Assembly: GCA_964437445.1 (NCBI GenBank)
Contig: CAYTGR010000020.1
Coordinates: 9,308 to 73,307, forward strand
From: CAYTGR01 sp964437445
GTDB taxonomy: Bacteria; Chloroflexota; Anaerolineae; B4-G1; SLSP01
Direction: 5' to 3'
DNA length: 64,000 nucleotides
The position numbers and the translations under genes are program-made. The notes under the pieces were generated by a model. The model did no database searches and was not told the origin of the DNA. It worked only from the letters and a program-made list of their open reading frames with translations. Of this stretch, positions 1 through 7,410 are shown piece by piece (positions within the stretch are counted from its first letter, which is position 1; each line of letters opens with the position of its first letter).

Positions 1-2
1 CG

Positions 3-1679
3 GCCCTGCCACCCACCCCACCGGGGGGAACCCGGCGGCTGGGCGCCGCTCCCGAAGCGGAGTCGCCGGCGGGCACGGCCCTGTTGGGAAGCCTCCCCGG
101 CGCACCGCCCCAGAAGCTAAAACCGTTGCAGCCGGGCAGCCCCTTGCAACACCCACAGGACCCCTCACGCCGGTATCTCATCCTGGCGGCGCGCCCCCTG
201 GCCCGTTCGGTCTACTACGACGCGCTGGAAATGACCTGTAGCGCTTGCGGGACAGTTCATCCGGCGGTCCCGCCCGATGGGCTGTGCACCCGTTGCCGCA
301 CACCGCTCCGGCCCGTGCTGGTGCATGAGCGCCAGGCGCGCTCCCAGGGCCCGCTCACGGCGGCTGAGATTGACCGCCTGCTGAGTGTCAGCCGCAGCCA
401 TCCTCATATCCTGACCCACTACGCGATCTTGCAATATCCGGCCACGCTCTACACCGTGGTGGAGCGCCCGGATCGCTGGGGTGTCCTGGTCCGTGGCCGC
501 CGTACCCGTTTCCTGGACGAAGCGGTCTCCGCCACGGCGGAGATTGGTCAGGCTGTGACCTACCTGCATGAGCAGGGATTTGCCCACACCGAAGTGGGCG
601 GTGACAGTCTGGAAAGTCTGGTCACGCTTGGCAACGGCGATTTCTGCCTGGCGGATCTAAGCAGTTGTACGGCGTTGACGCAGCAAGAACAGGTCAACCG
701 CGATCTGACTTTCCTGGGGATGTTGCTCTTTTATCTGGCGACCGGCGAAGAGCTGCAGCGCAAGGGGATGGAAGAGACCACGCCGCCCCCGTTGCGTCGC
801 TTTGTGGAGCGGGCCATACGGGGCGAATATGCGACGGTGCGCGATCTGCTCAGCGATCTGGCCTCGCTGCCGACCACGGAGTCGTTAGGCGGTTCACTGA
901 ATCTGGTACACGGCCAGGCCACCGATCCTGGCCTGAAGCATCCGCGCAACGAGGATGCCGTGGTGGCCTATACCTTCAGTAAGGAGCAGGCCGGCCGGCC
1001 GGTCCCGGTCGGCTTTTATCTGGTGGCCGACGGGATGGGCGGCCATGCCGCTGGCGACGTAGCCAGTAAGATCGTGAACCAGGTGGTCACCGACTGGCTG
1101 GTACAGGCGCAAGTCCTGCCCGATCCGCAACGGGCGACGCGCAAGCTGGTCGCGGAGCAGCTGGCCGGGGGACTGTTCAGCCAGGCCATTCAACAGGCGA
1201 ATGAGAGCATTTACCGGCAGGGCCGGGCGGCCGGTAACGATATGGGGTCCACCGTCACGGCCGCCCTCGTGCTGGGTGATATGGCGACGATCGTCAATGT
1301 CGGCGACAGCCGGACCTACTTGCTGCGCGAAGGCCGGCTTATGCAGATCACGCAGGATCATTCGCTGGTGGCGCGGCTGGTGGACGCCGGTATCATCAAA
1401 CCGGAAGAGGTGCGCACCCATCCGCAGCGTAACCAGATCTACCGCTGTCTGGGGCACAAGCCAGAAGTGGAAGTGGATACCTTCACGCTTCAATTGCGGG
1501 GGGGGGACCGGTTGATTCTCTGTTGCGACGGGTTGTGGGAGATGGTGCCCGACCCGATCATTCAGGGGATTGTGGAACGAGCTCCGACGCCGCAGGCAGC
1601 CTGCGAGGAGCTGGTCGCGGCGGCCAATCGCGCCGGCGGCGAGGACAATATCTCGGTGATTTTGGTGGTCGCAGAGTGA
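3..1679 (+). CDS. PP2C-type protein phosphatase with zinc ribbon and N-terminal pseudokinase (5' partial)
   Basis: The frame is open to the left edge, so the true start probably lies upstream; a TTG at 84 is the first in-window alternative. The C-terminal half (from about nt 900) is a PP2C Ser/Thr phosphatase that would reverse the action of the neighbouring kinases. It has the metal-binding motifs VADGMGGHAAGD, GDSRTYLLREG, CCDGLWEMVPD and GGEDNISVILV. Before it, a four-Cys ribbon (CSACG...CTRC) is followed by about 200 residues that read like a kinase C-lobe. There the HRD position is HTE and the DFG position is DLS, so this part should be catalytically dead. The next gene starts 22 bp downstream, which suggests an operon. 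The PP2C call is certain; the pseudokinase is inferred from pattern. Confidence 0.9.
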   Translation, partial: ALPPTPPGGTRRLGAAPEAESPAGTALLGSLPGAPPQKLKPLQPGSPLQHPQDPSRRYLILAARPLARSVYYDALEMTCSACGTVHPAVPPDGLCTRCRTPLRPVLVHERQARSQGPLTAAEIDRLLSVSRSHPHILTHYAILQYPATLYTVVERPDRWGVLVRGRRTRFLDEAVSATAEIGQAVTYLHEQGFAHTEVGGDSLESLVTLGNGDFCLADLSSCTALTQQEQVNRDLTFLGMLLFYLATGEELQRKGMEETTPPPLRRFVERAIRGEYATVRDLLSDLASLPTTESLGGSLNLVHGQATDPGLKHPRNEDAVVAYTFSKEQAGRPVPVGFYLVADGMGGHAAGDVASKIVNQVVTDWLVQAQVLPDPQRATRKLVAEQLAGGLFSQAIQQANESIYRQGRAAGNDMGSTVTAALVLGDMATIVNVGDSRTYLLREGRLMQITQDHSLVARLVDAGIIKPEEVRTHPQRNQIYRCLGHKPEVEVDTFTLQLRGGDRLILCCDGLWEMVPDPIIQGIVERAPTPQAACEELVAAANRAGGEDNISVILVVAE

Positions 1680-1701
1680 GAAATTAAAGTGGAGCGCCGC
1701 C

Positions 1702-2163
1702 GTGCAAAAATTGAAGTGGGGCGTGGTCCTGTTCGTGGCACTGGTGGGGCTGGGGGCTCTGGCGGTCGCTATGGGCTGGGGCGCGCACGCGCTGGTGGAA
1801 TGGACGGTACCCGTGGCGACGGCGCCGGTGGTCTCCTCTGTAACGGGGACGCCGCGCCCCACACCAACGTTGCCCCCCATGCTGGAAACACCGTCCCGGC
1901 CCCTCCCCGCGCCGACCAGCACCTTAGCGCCCACCTCCACGCCAGATCAGAACAGTGAGATTGTGCAGGCAAATGAGGGGTTGTATGATGTTTGTCGCCG
2001 GCATTGTCCCGGCCGCTGGCCGGTGAACCGGGTTCCGCATGAGTTGGAACAATATGCTCACGATGTGGCTGCCCACAATGGCTTGTCCTGGCCCCGGCGT
2101 TCTCAAGGCCCTCGGCTTGATCCAGGCCAGGAGCTGCTTATGTTGCCCTGTCCGTCCGATTAG
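1702..2163 (+). CDS. Membrane-anchored protein with degenerate LysM-like tail
   Basis: A 153-residue protein starting with GTG, eight bases after a GGAG ribosome site. Residues about 5-30 form one hydrophobic anchor. A Pro/Thr-rich linker follows, then a compact C-terminal segment (YDVCRRHCP ... AHNGLSW ... LDPGQELLMLPC). Its order, with a hydrophobic end reading 'L-PGQ-L-LP', resembles a LysM carbohydrate-binding fold carrying extra cysteines. The linker type and the LysM idea match the clearer LysM protein at 4302. It follows the phosphatase by 22 bp and probably shares its transcript. The function is unknown; cell-wall binding is inference. Confidence 0.7.
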   Translation: MQKLKWGVVLFVALVGLGALAVAMGWGAHALVEWTVPVATAPVVSSVTGTPRPTPTLPPMLETPSRPLPAPTSTLAPTSTPDQNSEIVQANEGLYDVCRRHCPGRWPVNRVPHELEQYAHDVAAHNGLSWPRRSQGPRLDPGQELLMLPCPSD

Positions 2164-2285
2164 TTCAATCAAATTGCCACCGGCATTGCCAGGAGCCTAC
2201 CGACAACGCCCCCAGACCACCGGCGGTTAAAACAGGTGGTCTGGGGTCAAAAAGTCCTGTTATTTTCCAGAGGGCGGCACAATCT

Positions 2286-4283
2286 ATGCTCAATCCAGGG
2301 ATGGTCTTGCAAGATCGTTACCACATCCAGCGCCGGCTGGGGGGCGGGGGGATGGGGACTGTCTATCTGGCCGACGATGGCCGGTTGCCAGGCCGCCGCT
2401 GTGCCATCAAGGAGCTCTCGCCGGAAAACGTCCCGCCGGCCGAGCGCAACTGGGCGATTCAGGCCTTCCGGCAGGAGGCCGGGATGCTGGCTCGGCTCAA
2501 ACATCCCGGCCTGACCGCCGTCACCGACTTTTTCCCCGAAGGGGGCAACTGGTACCTGGTGATGGATTTTGTGGAGGGCGAGACGCTGGAAGCGTACTTG
2601 CAGCGGGCGCCCAACGGGCGGTTGCCGCTGGCGGAGGCGCTGGAGATCACCCGGCAGCTCTGCGCGGTGTTGGAATACCTGCACAGCCAGAATCCTCCGG
2701 TGGTCTTCCGCGACCTCAAGCCGGCCAATATCATGCTCAACCAGGAGCGGCAGGTCAAGCTGATTGATTTCGGGATCGCGCGGCACTTCAAGCCGGGGCA
2801 GACGCGGGACACGATGAATTTGGGGACGCCGGGCTATGCTGCGCCCGAACAATACGGCGGCTTGGGGCAGAGCGATCCCCGGACAGATGTCTACAGCCTG
2901 GGCGCGGTGCTCTTGCAGCTGGTGACGGGCTACAATCCGGTGCTGGCGGCGACGCCGTTCCCGCTGCCGCCGCCGGGCCAGCTGGTGCGCGACCTGCCGC
3001 CGCCGGTGGAAGCCGCGATCGGGCGGGCCATCCAGCTCCAGCCGGAGGCGCGCTTCCGCAGCGTGGCCGAGTTCCGACAGGCCCTCTTCGCGCCGGCTCC
3101 ACCGCGCAAAGAGCAGACGGTGGTCATGCCGCAACAGCCCGGTTCTCCCCCGCCGATCTATCCGGCGCAAGCCTCAACGGCTGTCCCGGCACGTCCGGCG
3201 GCGCAGGGCGGTAACAAGGGGGTGTGGATCGGCGTGGGGCTGGGGTTACTGCTGTTGGGCTTTTGCGGCGTTGTCGTGTTGGGCGGCGCTGCCAGCGGCC
3301 TGTTGCCCATCCCTAATCCCTTTGCCCGTCCCCAGACTGGGGCTACTCCGTTACCGGTCACAACGAGTGCCGTAGCGCCCCCGGTCACGACGGCGCCCCC
3401 TGTTCAAACCACGGCTCCGCCGGTAACCACGGCCCCGTTACCGGTGCGGGCTACCACGCCGCCGCCGCTGACGGTCGCGCCGGTTGCGCCGCAGCCCTTA
3501 CGGCTGGCCTATGTACGCGGAGACGTGGGCAATAGCGACATTTACGTGGCTAATGCCAATGGCGAGCAGGCAACGTGTGTAGCATGTTCGGCCTGTGATG
3601 AGGCCGAACCGGATTGGTCGCCCGATGGCACCACCCTGGTTTATCAATCCAATTGCGGTGGCTCCTATGATCTGTGGACTGTGCGCATAGGGAGTTCCCC
3701 GGTGCAATTGAGCCGCACGCCCGATTGGGATGAACGGGAGCCGCACTGGTCGCCCGATGGCAAGCAGATCATCTTCCGGGCCAATCCGGTGGGCAGTGGG
3801 CGCAACGAGGATGGTACCCTGTGGACGGTGGGAGCCGATGGCAGCGGCGCTCGTAACCTGGGCGTGGTGGGCCGGGTGCCGGTCTGGTCGCCCGATGGCC
3901 GGCAGGTCGCGTATATGTCGGAGCAGAGCGGGGGGTGGGAAATTTATCTGTTGGAGCTCGCCACCAACCAGAGCCGTCGGCTGACCGATTGTCAGGCAAA
4001 CTGTCGCTGGCCGGCCTGGTCGCCCGATGGACAATCGGTGGTGTACCATCAGACCACAGCGGCGGGCAGTACAACCGCGGAATCCATCTGGGCGGTGCCG
4101 GTGAACGGGGGCCGGGCGACGTTGATCGTCAGCGGAGACCATGCCGGGCGGCCCGCCTGGTCTGCCGAGGGGTTGATTGTCTTCAATTCTGATCGTGGGA
4201 TTGAGGTGGTCAACCCGGATGGCAGTGGGCGCCGTACGCTGATCGGCGGCGATCAGAACTGGGCGCCTACCTGGTCCCGCTAA
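2286..4283 (+). CDS. Ser/Thr protein kinase with transmembrane segment and TolB/PD40 beta-propeller
   Basis: The N-terminal kinase domain (about residues 10-265) shows the Gly-rich loop GGGGMGTVYLAD, the VAIK-type lysine in CAIKEL, the catalytic loop VVFRDLKPANIML, DFG in LIDFGIARHF and the APE-type YAAPEQYGG. The catalytic loop is FRD rather than HRD. After a Pro-rich stretch, one membrane helix lies at about 316-340. A Pro/Thr linker and several WSPDG repeats follow (EPDWSPDG, EPHWSPDG, PVWSPDG, PAWSPDG), typical of TolB/PD40 propellers. This is the usual layout of a receptor kinase with an intracellular catalytic head and an external propeller sensor. The ligand is unknown. It is 19 bp upstream of the LysM peptidase gene. 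Confidence 0.93.
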   Translation: MLNPGMVLQDRYHIQRRLGGGGMGTVYLADDGRLPGRRCAIKELSPENVPPAERNWAIQAFRQEAGMLARLKHPGLTAVTDFFPEGGNWYLVMDFVEGETLEAYLQRAPNGRLPLAEALEITRQLCAVLEYLHSQNPPVVFRDLKPANIMLNQERQVKLIDFGIARHFKPGQTRDTMNLGTPGYAAPEQYGGLGQSDPRTDVYSLGAVLLQLVTGYNPVLAATPFPLPPPGQLVRDLPPPVEAAIGRAIQLQPEARFRSVAEFRQALFAPAPPRKEQTVVMPQQPGSPPPIYPAQASTAVPARPAAQGGNKGVWIGVGLGLLLLGFCGVVVLGGAASGLLPIPNPFARPQTGATPLPVTTSAVAPPVTTAPPVQTTAPPVTTAPLPVRATTPPPLTVAPVAPQPLRLAYVRGDVGNSDIYVANANGEQATCVACSACDEAEPDWSPDGTTLVYQSNCGGSYDLWTVRIGSSPVQLSRTPDWDEREPHWSPDGKQIIFRANPVGSGRNEDGTLWTVGADGSGARNLGVVGRVPVWSPDGRQVAYMSEQSGGWEIYLLELATNQSRRLTDCQANCRWPAWSPDGQSVVYHQTTAAGSTTAESIWAVPVNGGRATLIVSGDHAGRPAWSAEGLIVFNSDRGIEVVNPDGSGRRTLIGGDQNWAPTWSR

Positions 4284-4301
4284 ATAACAAGGGCCAACTG
4301 C

Positions 4302-5825
4302 ATGTCCTCATCCATTCGTAAACAAGATGTGCTGTTTGGGCTGCTGATCACGCTCGGCGTGGCCTTGCTCGCCGCGTTGGTGCTGTTGCTGGTGACGCGA
4401 CCGTGGGAAACCGCGCCCCCTGTGCCGTCGGTCACTCCCCCGGTGCCAACGCTCACTCCCACGTTGGCACCGGGGGCTTCAGGTACCGCCACCCCTACCG
4501 CCCCCGTACAACCTACGGCTACGCTTCAGTCTACCCCAGGCGTGACCTCTTACACGGTGCTGGAAGGCGATACCCTTTCCGGCATTGCGGAGCGTTTTGG
4601 GGTCTCCGTGGAAGTTCTGAAGGCGGCCAACGGCCTGGTCGGCGATTTCCTCCAGCCGGATCAGGTGTTGATCATCCCTGCTCCCGTGGCGGCCCCCACT
4701 CTGCAGGCCAGCGAACCTATCAGTGGGATGATCCGGCATGTAGTCCAGGCCGGCGACACGTTATGGGGGCTGGCCGCCCAGTACAACGTGAGTGTGGCGG
4801 CGATCCAGCAGGCCAACGGCCTGACCGGGGAAGAGATCTTCGCCGGGCAGGAATTGCTGATCCCTGTGGGCGGTGGTTCTGGCCTGGCCACGCTGCCGGC
4901 GTCGCCGGCCGCTGGCTCGGTCTGGCAACCCTCTATCCTGGAAGGCGACTTAGCCGCGGCCTACCCCGCCACTTTGCAAACTGAGCGGTTCACCTTACAC
5001 TATACGCCGGGCACCTATCCGGCCCGGGATCCGGCAGCGGTAGCCGCCCTGGTCACGCGCGGCCTGCAACAGCTGGAAACCACGTTTCAGGTTTCCTTAA
5101 GCGGCCGCTTTGATGTGTATGCGGCCGGCAGCCTCTTTGCCCGTCCGGATCAAGCCTTGCGCGGGCGGAGCTTTTCCGCGGCCCGGCGCACGTTTTTCCT
5201 GCACGATGGCAGCGGCAACGCGGCGGATCAGCAATACATCGTGGCGCATGAGCTGACCCATCTCTTTACCTGGAACGTTTTTGGCCGTCCCTCCTCGGCC
5301 TTGTTGAGCGAAGGCGCTGCTGTTTATGTGGGCAGTCTCACCATCAGGGGGGCGGACCATTTGCCCATTGCCACGTTCTGCGCGGCTTACCGGCAGGCCG
5401 GGGCCTTGCCGTCGTTGACCGGCGCTCTGAGCTTCCAGGGCCACATCCGCGATTTGCCCTACTACTACACGGCCGGTTGCTTTGTGCAGTATCTGATTGA
5501 GACCTACGGCGTGGAGAAGTTCGGGCAGCTCTATCCCACCGGCGACTATACCGGCCTGTACGGGCAATCGTTGGCGGCGCTGGAGGCGGCATGGCTGAGC
5601 ACGGTGGATGCGGCGCCACCGGTGGCCTTCGATCCAACCGCCCTGGTCACAGCGGTGGCGCAGGTGGGCCAGGCTTACAGCGACCTGTTTGACACCTTCA
5701 GTGGCCAGCCGAACGAACTGGCTGCCTATCCTTTCATTGATGCGGCCCGGCTGGCAGTCCTGGAGGGACGGCTGGCTGAGGTAACGCCGCAGTTACAGGC
5801 CTTTCACACCGCTCTGGGACGGTAA
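4302..5825 (+). CDS. Membrane-anchored double LysM protein with HExxH metallopeptidase-like domain
   Basis: The 507-residue protein has a membrane helix at about 12-32, a Pro/Thr linker, and two LysM repeats (around SYTVLEGDTLSGIAERFGV and RHVVQAGDTLWGLAAQYNV) that bind peptidoglycan-type glycans. The C-terminal domain contains VAHELTHLF, an HExxH zinc motif, with a downstream SEGAAVY glutamate as in gluzincins of the peptidase-MA-like group. It is expected to act outside the membrane on cell-wall or protein substrates; the substrate cannot be read from sequence. It directly follows a receptor kinase, so the two are probably co-expressed. Confidence 0.85.
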   Translation: MSSSIRKQDVLFGLLITLGVALLAALVLLLVTRPWETAPPVPSVTPPVPTLTPTLAPGASGTATPTAPVQPTATLQSTPGVTSYTVLEGDTLSGIAERFGVSVEVLKAANGLVGDFLQPDQVLIIPAPVAAPTLQASEPISGMIRHVVQAGDTLWGLAAQYNVSVAAIQQANGLTGEEIFAGQELLIPVGGGSGLATLPASPAAGSVWQPSILEGDLAAAYPATLQTERFTLHYTPGTYPARDPAAVAALVTRGLQQLETTFQVSLSGRFDVYAAGSLFARPDQALRGRSFSAARRTFFLHDGSGNAADQQYIVAHELTHLFTWNVFGRPSSALLSEGAAVYVGSLTIRGADHLPIATFCAAYRQAGALPSLTGALSFQGHIRDLPYYYTAGCFVQYLIETYGVEKFGQLYPTGDYTGLYGQSLAALEAAWLSTVDAAPPVAFDPTALVTAVAQVGQAYSDLFDTFSGQPNELAAYPFIDAARLAVLEGRLAEVTPQLQAFHTALGR

Positions 5826-5877
5826 AGCGGCTGGGATCAGTATCTAACATTAACGCTACAGCAAAAGGAGGATTGCC

Positions 5878-6153
5878 ATGTCACCGAAACGGGAATTCAC
5901 AGCTCAGGAAGCCCAACGCATCGGGGATGCGCTGGGCATCAATTGGGCCGCGGTCAGCCTGGAGGAATTCCGGGCCGGGTTGGCGGTGGAACTGGAACAC
6001 GGGGCGCGTGACCCGGAGACCGACGTCACTCATGACGATGAGCTCCTCACGGGCAAGATCGCCCTCGCGCATCTGAAGGAATATCCCGATTACTACACCC
6101 GGCTGGCTAAGATGGAGCGGGAAGCCGAGGAATACTGGGCCAGCCAGCCTTAA
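5878..6153 (+). CDS. DUF5661-like small protein
   Basis: A 91-residue soluble, acidic protein with a strong AAAGGAGG site eight bases before ATG. The sequence (FTAQEAQRIGDALGINW, then FRAGLAVELEHG, THDDELLTGKIALAHLKEYP, YYTRLAKMEREAEEYW) matches the pattern I know for DUF5661, a short family of unknown role. It is mostly helical, with no signal peptide and no metal site. It is separated from the preceding gene by 52 bp and has an independent ribosome site. No function is claimed. Confidence 0.8.
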   Translation: MSPKREFTAQEAQRIGDALGINWAAVSLEEFRAGLAVELEHGARDPETDVTHDDELLTGKIALAHLKEYPDYYTRLAKMEREAEEYWASQP

Positions 6154-6220
6154 AGCCCCAACCTTGACAGGGGAATTCCCCATGAGCTGGCGTTCACCAG
6201 CCGTGGGATGAAAATTGGCT

Positions 6221-6383
6221 TGTAGTAACGCGCTTGAGCGCGTTTCAGACGGCGCCTGCAAACAAACGTTATGGCGTTCGTAGTGTTGCGCTTCAGCGCG
6301 GCTCAGACGGCAGCGATAGGATGGGGGCAGGTTCGTCGTAACGCGCTTTAGCGCGGCTGAGACGGCGCTAAAGCGCCTGATTA
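6221..6383 (+). repeat. Three-copy hairpin repeat cluster (TTTAG-core REP-like family)
   Basis: Three imperfect 33-bp copies start at 6221, 6279 and 6336. Each has GTAGT or GTCGT, then a palindrome such as CGCGCTTTAGCGCG, then a CAGACGGC or GAGACGGC tail. The third copy is followed by an inverted partner (GCGCTAAAGCGC...TTAC) ending at about 6383. Spacing is 57-58 bp. The same architecture recurs elsewhere in the window. Confidence 0.75.
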
Positions 6384-6417
6384 CAAACACATCATTGACA
6401 GCGGAGGAGGTGCATTC

Positions 6418-7395
6418 GTGAACTGTCCTAATTGCGGCAACCCCTTACGCCCCGGGGCGCGGTTCTGCGCCACCTGTGGACAATTGGTTAACTCATCGGC
6501 CGGCTCGCCGCCAGCCCCTTCAGCTTCTCCCGGAACGGGGGCAGCGCCCGCCGCACCAGTTCCCCCTCCATCCGGGAGCGCTGCACCGGCGCCGGTGCCA
6601 CCGCCGTCCTTCTCTCCCGCGCCCCAGCCTTTCGCAGCCTCGATCCCCCAACTGGGCGCGACCGGACAAGGTTCCAGCCTGTGGGGGCCGTTCGCCGGCT
6701 ACGGTACCCGGCGCGAGCATACCGCCTGGCTCCTGCAAGGGCTGGGCAGCCGCGCTGAACAGCTGCGGGATACCATTACCCAGCAATTCCAGCAGCGGCA
6801 GATCCCGCAAGCGCAAGTTACCCAACTGACACTGACCGGGCGCGGCGTGGCGGTGGAGCAGCGCCCTTTTTATCGGGTGCAGCGCGGCCTGGCCACCGTC
6901 TGGCTCTACGTGGCCCGCTTTGGCCAGGACTTGTACATCTCCCAGGTTTCCTACATCAAAGGTCAAATCAGCCTGGGCCGGATCTTAATCGTGGCGGCGT
7001 TGGGCGGACTGGCCCTGTTTGGGGGGTTGGGCCTGGGGGTGGTGGTGTTTCTTCTGGAGGAGGTTGTCCGATCCATTGGGAGCAGTCTGTTGGGTGGGAA
7101 GAGCACAGAACCCAATGGGTTTCTCATGAGTATGTTATGCTGTTCCGAGCCCCTGGGGCTGTTGGCGCAGGTGATCCTGCTTTTGGGGTTGGTCTTCAGT
7201 ATCTACAAATTCCTGACCGAAAAGGATTTCCTGGCACTGCTCCGCTCGGCTCCCACCGAATTCCAGGAAGATGACATTGTCTCGCTGGAAAAGGCGGTGA
7301 ACGAGACGGTCCGCCAGGCTGCTGATATCGTCGGCATTGATCTGAAGCTGCTCGCGCCAGGGCAGGCTTACCAGCGCGGTCGCCGCTTGATTTGA
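6418..7395 (+). CDS. Zinc-ribbon membrane protein of unknown function
   Basis: GTG start after a GGAGGAGG site. The N-terminus is a zinc ribbon (C3, C6, C17, C20; MNCPNCG...FCATCG), followed by an Ala/Pro-rich linker to about residue 75. A globular segment follows (about 90-185; WLLQGLGSRAEQLRDTITQQF, RQIPQAQVTQL). Two hydrophobic spans lie at about 190-215 and 240-265, and there is a short cytoplasmic tail. The gene abuts the ATPase gene, and both begin with the same type of ribbon, so they probably act together. I do not recognise the middle domain. Confidence 0.75.
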   Translation: MNCPNCGNPLRPGARFCATCGQLVNSSAGSPPAPSASPGTGAAPAAPVPPPSGSAAPAPVPPPSFSPAPQPFAASIPQLGATGQGSSLWGPFAGYGTRREHTAWLLQGLGSRAEQLRDTITQQFQQRQIPQAQVTQLTLTGRGVAVEQRPFYRVQRGLATVWLYVARFGQDLYISQVSYIKGQISLGRILIVAALGGLALFGGLGLGVVVFLLEEVVRSIGSSLLGGKSTEPNGFLMSMLCCSEPLGLLAQVILLLGLVFSIYKFLTEKDFLALLRSAPTEFQEDDIVSLEKAVNETVRQAADIVGIDLKLLAPGQAYQRGRRLI

Positions 7396-7410
7396 GTGGG
7401 GGTGAGGGCG

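Noticed and set aside
894..1940. Long minus-strand reading frame
   Set aside because: It lies antisense to the clear PP2C gene and has no domain pattern; a codon-bias shadow in GC-rich DNA.
6221..6383. Possible short CRISPR array
   Set aside because: Only three diverged copies, each internally palindromic, and relatives occur singly elsewhere; spacer-like parts contain fragments of the same hairpins.
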